A stretch of DNA of 6,253 bases from an uncultured Anaeromassilibacillus sp. (GTDB taxonomy: Bacteria; Bacillota; Clostridia; Oscillospirales; Acutalibacteraceae). Within the stretch, counting starts at the first letter, position 1. Every line of letters begins with the position of its first letter. Location: NCBI GenBank assembly GCA_945988865.1, contig CAMFTQ010000045.1, positions 1 to 6,253 of the forward strand, written 5' to 3'. Shown in pieces: positions 4,715-6,253 of the stretch. The translations under genes were made by a program, and so were the position numbers. The notes beneath the pieces were generated by a model. The model ran no database searches. It was not told the origin of the DNA and worked only from the letters and a program-made list of their open reading frames with translations.

Positions 4715-4755
4715 CGACCATAACACACAGGGTGCTACGGTACTTATTACAAGCA
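4677..4755 (-). ncRNA. Predicted antisense small RNA opposite the integrase leader (about 79 nt)
   Basis: A strong minus-strand promoter (-10 at 4766-4761) predicts a start near 4755, and a strong minus-strand terminator ends at the U-run 4682-4677. The product would have an unstructured 5' part (UUGCUUGUAAUAAGUACC...) and a 3' terminator hairpin. It contains no convincing ORF with an RBS. It is fully complementary to the 5' portion of the integrase leader, including GGGTGC (4730-4735), GGTAC (4739-4743) and TTACAAG (4747-4753). This is a prediction from promoter plus terminator; no homologous RNA family is recognised. Confidence 0.6.
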
Positions 4756-4760
4756 AAAAT

Positions 4761-4789
4761 ATTGTACCATACCCTTGTAAATTTTGCAA
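4761..4789 (-). promoter_or_regulatory. Leftward promoter of the antisense RNA, extended -10
   Basis: Minus strand: -35 TTGCAA (4789-4784), exactly 17 bp, -10 TACAAT (4766-4761), with TGG directly before the -10 giving an extended -10 (TGnTACAAT). The predicted start is near 4755. The -35 lies in the loop of the 11-bp leader hairpin and the spacer is one of its arms, so promoter and leader structure share DNA. Confidence 0.7.
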
Positions 4790-4812
4790 TAGCTTATTTA
4801 CAAGGGATTTTT
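4772..4812 (+). terminator. Predicted intrinsic terminator upstream of the integrase
   Basis: Perfect 11-bp stem CCCTTGTAAAT (4772-4782) / ATTTACAAGGG (4796-4806) with a 13-base loop, followed by A and five T (4808-4812). It would stop rightward transcripts from the lysogeny operon before the integrase. The stem is AT-rich and the loop large, so moderate strength is expected, consistent with regulated read-through. Confidence 0.62.
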
Positions 4813-4831
4813 GCACCCATTTTAAGCGATA

Positions 4832-4858
4832 GATGGAGTAACAATTTGTTACACCATC
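4832..4858. repeat. Inverted repeat upstream of the integrase RBS
   Basis: GATGG-A-GTAACA (4832-4843), loop ATT, TGTTAC-A-CCATC (4847-4858): 11 of 12 arm positions pair, with one symmetric A-A mismatch. It ends 13 bases before the integrase RBS. No U-tract follows. It could be an operator for a dimeric regulator or integrase/accessory protein, or an mRNA hairpin controlling integrase translation. Confidence 0.7.
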
Positions 4859-4885
4859 GGCAAAATACAAAAAGGAGTGCATATT

Positions 4886-6055
4886 ATGGCTAAAAAAAGA
4901 GCCAACGGCGAGGGTACAATATATAAAAACGAGGCTAAAAACCTATGGTGTGCTCAGTTGTCGGTGCGTGATGAAGCGACAGGCAAGCTGAAACGCAAGG
5001 TTGTTTACGGCAAAACGCAAAAAATAGTAAAAGATAAACTTGACAAGCTCAAAGAGCAAAAGAGCAGCGGAATAAATCTGATTGACAAGGCACAGACGGT
5101 GCAAGAGATAGTCAAACAGGCTATTGAGTACCAGAGGGCGACAAACGAGATAAGCGGAGTGACGTATCACCGCAAAATCGAAACGTTGAAAATACTGGAG
5201 CGTTATTATTTTGTTACAGGAAAAACGATTGATAAAATCAGCTCATCAGACTTGACGGATTTTTTAATTGCCATAACCGACTACTCAAACTCTGTTATAT
5301 CAAAAGCATATGGCTTGCTTAATTTTGCCTTTAAACAGGCTGTTTTTAAAGGATATATAAACTATAACCCCCTCGACAATAAACAGCAGTACAAAAAGCC
5401 TACGTCCAAAAAACCGACAAAAAAGGTCACCGCCTTTACACTGTCGGAACAAAAAGAATTTCTGTTGGCTTTGCTCCCTCACAAAAGCGTGAGGTATAAA
5501 GAGCAAATGCTTATATCTCTTTACACAGGCGCAAGAATGGGGGAGATTAACGCTCTGACGTTGCGTGACATCAACTTTGCCGACAATACAATAAATATCA
5601 ACAAGACAATATCAAAAGACGCTGCGGATAAGCCGATTATCGGCAAGACCACAAAAACGTATGCAGGTCAGCGGGTTCTGCACATCAACAACGATATTAT
5701 GCAGCTGATACGTGACAGCGTTAAGAGCATTAACCCTGACGAGCTTATCTTCCGGGCGAAAAACGGCACTTTGATAACGACTTGTCAGGTCAACTTAGAG
5801 TTTAAACGCTTTTGCTTAAAGTACAACATCTGTAACGGCAAGCCTGTCAATCAGCATATGTTAAGGCACACATACGCAACAAGAGCCATTGAGAGCGGTA
5901 TGCCTGCGCCTGTCCTGCAAAAGCTGCTGGGGCATACAGACATAAAAACAACGATAAACACATACTGTGACGTGTTTACCGAATACGAGCAAAAGCACCT
6001 TGACGCTCAATCGGAATACCTCAAAAACAACGGCTTGAGCATATCGGCAGTGTAA
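4886..6055 (+). CDS. int: Tyrosine recombinase/integrase, 389 aa
   Basis: I choose ATG 4886, eight bases after AAGGAG. A GTG at 4877 would overlap that RBS. The N-terminus (residues 1-60, starting MAKKRANGEGTIYK and containing WCAQLSVRDEATGKLKRKVVYGKT) is the arm-binding AP2-like domain of Tn916/phage-type integrases. Residues about 70-165 are the core-binding SAM-like domain. Residues about 183-375 are the catalytic domain with the complete set: Arg217 in GARMGE, a beta-hairpin Lys near 254-257, His324 and Arg327 in HMLRHTYATR, His350 in LLGH, and the nucleophile Tyr360 in TINTY. The length is normal for the family and the gene looks intact. It lies next to a tRNA-Pro gene, so it should catalyse integration and excision at the tRNA 3' end. 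Expression may depend on read-through from the upstream operon, since no good sigma-A promoter is visible just before it. Confidence 0.96.
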   Translation: MAKKRANGEGTIYKNEAKNLWCAQLSVRDEATGKLKRKVVYGKTQKIVKDKLDKLKEQKSSGINLIDKAQTVQEIVKQAIEYQRATNEISGVTYHRKIETLKILERYYFVTGKTIDKISSSDLTDFLIAITDYSNSVISKAYGLLNFAFKQAVFKGYINYNPLDNKQQYKKPTSKKPTKKVTAFTLSEQKEFLLALLPHKSVRYKEQMLISLYTGARMGEINALTLRDINFADNTININKTISKDAADKPIIGKTTKTYAGQRVLHINNDIMQLIRDSVKSINPDELIFRAKNGTLITTCQVNLEFKRFCLKYNICNGKPVNQHMLRHTYATRAIESGMPAPVLQKLLGHTDIKTTINTYCDVFTEYEQKHLDAQSEYLKNNGLSISAV

Positions 6056-6080
6056 TGCAAGTAATGCAACAGTAATGCAA
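6052..6080. repeat. Three direct repeats GTAATGCAA, probable integrase arm-type sites
   Basis: Perfect copies at 6052-6060, 6061-6069 and 6072-6080. The first contains the integrase stop codon TAA (6053-6055). Short direct repeats beside int and 120-150 bp from the tRNA end are where the N-terminal arm-binding domain of such integrases binds. The binding role is inferred; the repeats themselves are exact. Confidence 0.75.
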
Positions 6081-6083
6081 TTA

Positions 6084-6121
6084 CAATTTATTTTGTTTTA
6101 TTTGACTTTATTTATAAATTG
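6084..6121. repeat. Inverted repeat CAATTTAT ... ATAAATTG
   Basis: Perfect 8-bp arms at 6084-6091 and 6114-6121, separated by 22 bases, between the arm-type repeats and the tRNA. The composition is very AT-rich, so chance is possible. It could be a host-factor or directionality-factor region of the attachment site. Confidence 0.35.
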
Positions 6122-6175
6122 CCTAACTCGTCAAAAATGGCTTTACAATCGCATTTTTAATAAACACAAAAAAAC

Positions 6176-6203
6176 AGAGGGTAGTATAAACTACCCTCTT
6201 TTT
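6176..6203. terminator. Bidirectional intrinsic terminator between integrase and tRNA-Pro
   Basis: AGAGGGTAGT (6176-6185), loop ATAA, ACTACCCTCT (6190-6199), followed by a T run to 6203. On the minus strand the stem is followed by G and seven T. It would end both integrase transcripts (rightward) and tRNA-Pro transcripts (leftward). Because it lies on the element side of the tRNA, the element probably brought it in to replace the native tRNA terminator. Confidence 0.92.
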
Positions 6204-6253
6204 GGTCGAGATGACAGGATTTGAACCTGCGGCTTCTGCGTCCCGAACGCAGC
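6203..6253 (-). tRNA. tRNA-Pro (anticodon CGG), 5' part outside window
   Basis: Minus strand: anticodon stem CTGCG (6252-6248) / CGCAG (6240-6236) around loop TTCGGGA (6247-6241) with anticodon CGG (6245-6243). The T-arm is GCAGG-TTCAAAT-CCTGT, followed by the acceptor 3' strand CATCTCG, discriminator A and encoded CCA (6205-6203). The D-arm and acceptor 5' strand lie beyond the window end. The 3' half is intact, as expected when an element recreates the tRNA end at integration. Confidence 0.93.
6203..6253. other. Probable element/host junction (att site) in the tRNA-Pro 3' half
   Basis: An intact tyrosine integrase with downstream arm-type repeats immediately adjoins the 3' end of a tRNA gene, the classical integration target. 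The crossover would lie in the tRNA 3' half (anticodon or T-arm to CCA). Exact core limits cannot be set because the other junction, with its duplicate tRNA segment, is outside the window. Confidence 0.6.

Larger units (their letters stand above)
4730..4818 (+). promoter_or_regulatory. Structured integrase leader with competing stems (candidate attenuator)
   Basis: Several complementary segments nest here. The outer GGGTGC (4730-4735) pairs with GCACCC (4813-4818), GGTAC (4739-4743) with GTACC (4764-4768), and GCAAAAAT (4753-4760) with ATTTTTGC (4807-4814). CCCTTGTAAAT (4772-4782) pairs with ATTTACAAGGG (4796-4806). TTACAAG (4747-4753) can pair instead with CTTGTAA (4774-4780), which would disrupt the last stem. 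The set suggests a folded leader with alternative states upstream of the integrase. AT-rich DNA gives some pairing by chance, but the 11-bp and 8-bp perfect arms are notable. Confidence 0.55.

Noticed and set aside
4775..4803. TTGTAA-17-TTACAA as a plus-strand integrase promoter
   Set aside because: The -10 is poor and both boxes lie within the arms of the perfect inverted repeat; the match is likely incidental.
4580..4882. 100-aa minus-strand open frame across the int leader
   Set aside because: It has no good RBS, overlaps gene ends and two hairpins, and is better explained as an antisense shadow over structured non-coding DNA.
4877..4885. GTG at 4877 as the integrase start
   Set aside because: It overlaps the AAGGAG ribosome binding site; ATG 4886 has ideal spacing and begins the usual MAKKR-type N-terminus.
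6052..6080. CRISPR-like array
   Set aside because: Repeats are 9 bp with 0-2 bp spacing, far too short for CRISPR repeats and spacers; they fit integrase arm sites.

Overview
The window looks like the lysogeny end of an integrated temperate phage (or phage-like integrative element) in a low-GC Gram-positive bacterium. A gut Clostridia-type Bacillota host (Ruminococcus/Eubacterium-like) is most likely. The evidence is AT-rich DNA, AAGGAGGTGA-type ribosome binding sites, Firmicute-phage-style small proteins, a CI/Cro-type divergent switch, and a tyrosine integrase beside the 3' end of a tRNA-Pro gene. The first 43 bases are not biological: they are an Illumina Nextera i7 adapter with its index and the Tn5 mosaic end, so the contig is artificially cut there.

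Layout. Positions 44-1817 hold a leftward (minus-strand) early operon. In transcription order it has a small Cro-like HTH protein, two unknown small proteins, an excisionase-like HTH protein, a Cys-rich protein, an LSm-like protein and a truncated winged-helix protein. Positions 1818-1980 form the genetic switch: back-to-back promoters, TTGACA-17-TATAAT leftward and TTGACA-17-TATTAT rightward, with three related 16-bp operator-like sites 31-32 bp apart. Positions 1981-4665 are a rightward lysogeny operon: an XRE repressor without a peptidase domain, a secreted lipoprotein, a DEDDh exonuclease-BRCT protein with an unrecognised N-terminal half, and a small Cys4 protein. Positions 4666-4885 are a structured intergenic region. 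Positions 4886-6055 encode the integrase, followed by three GTAATGCAA repeats (probable Int arm sites), a bidirectional terminator, and the 3' part of tRNA-Pro(CGG) on the minus strand, which is the likely attachment site.

The genes probably work together as follows. The repressor binds the operator array to silence the leftward operon and tune its own promoter. The lipoprotein sits where superinfection-exclusion lipoproteins are found in some Firmicute phages. The integrase inserts the element into the tRNA-Pro gene, and the excisionase-like protein of the early operon is a candidate directionality factor.

The most interesting candidate system lies just upstream of the integrase. A minus-strand promoter with an extended -10 and a strong intrinsic terminator predict an approximately 79-nt antisense RNA. 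Opposite it, the integrase leader can form mutually exclusive terminator and anti-terminator pairings, and the antisense RNA covers the anti-terminator strand. This resembles pT181/pIP501-type antisense attenuation, here placed before an integrase. It is a prediction from sequence only.
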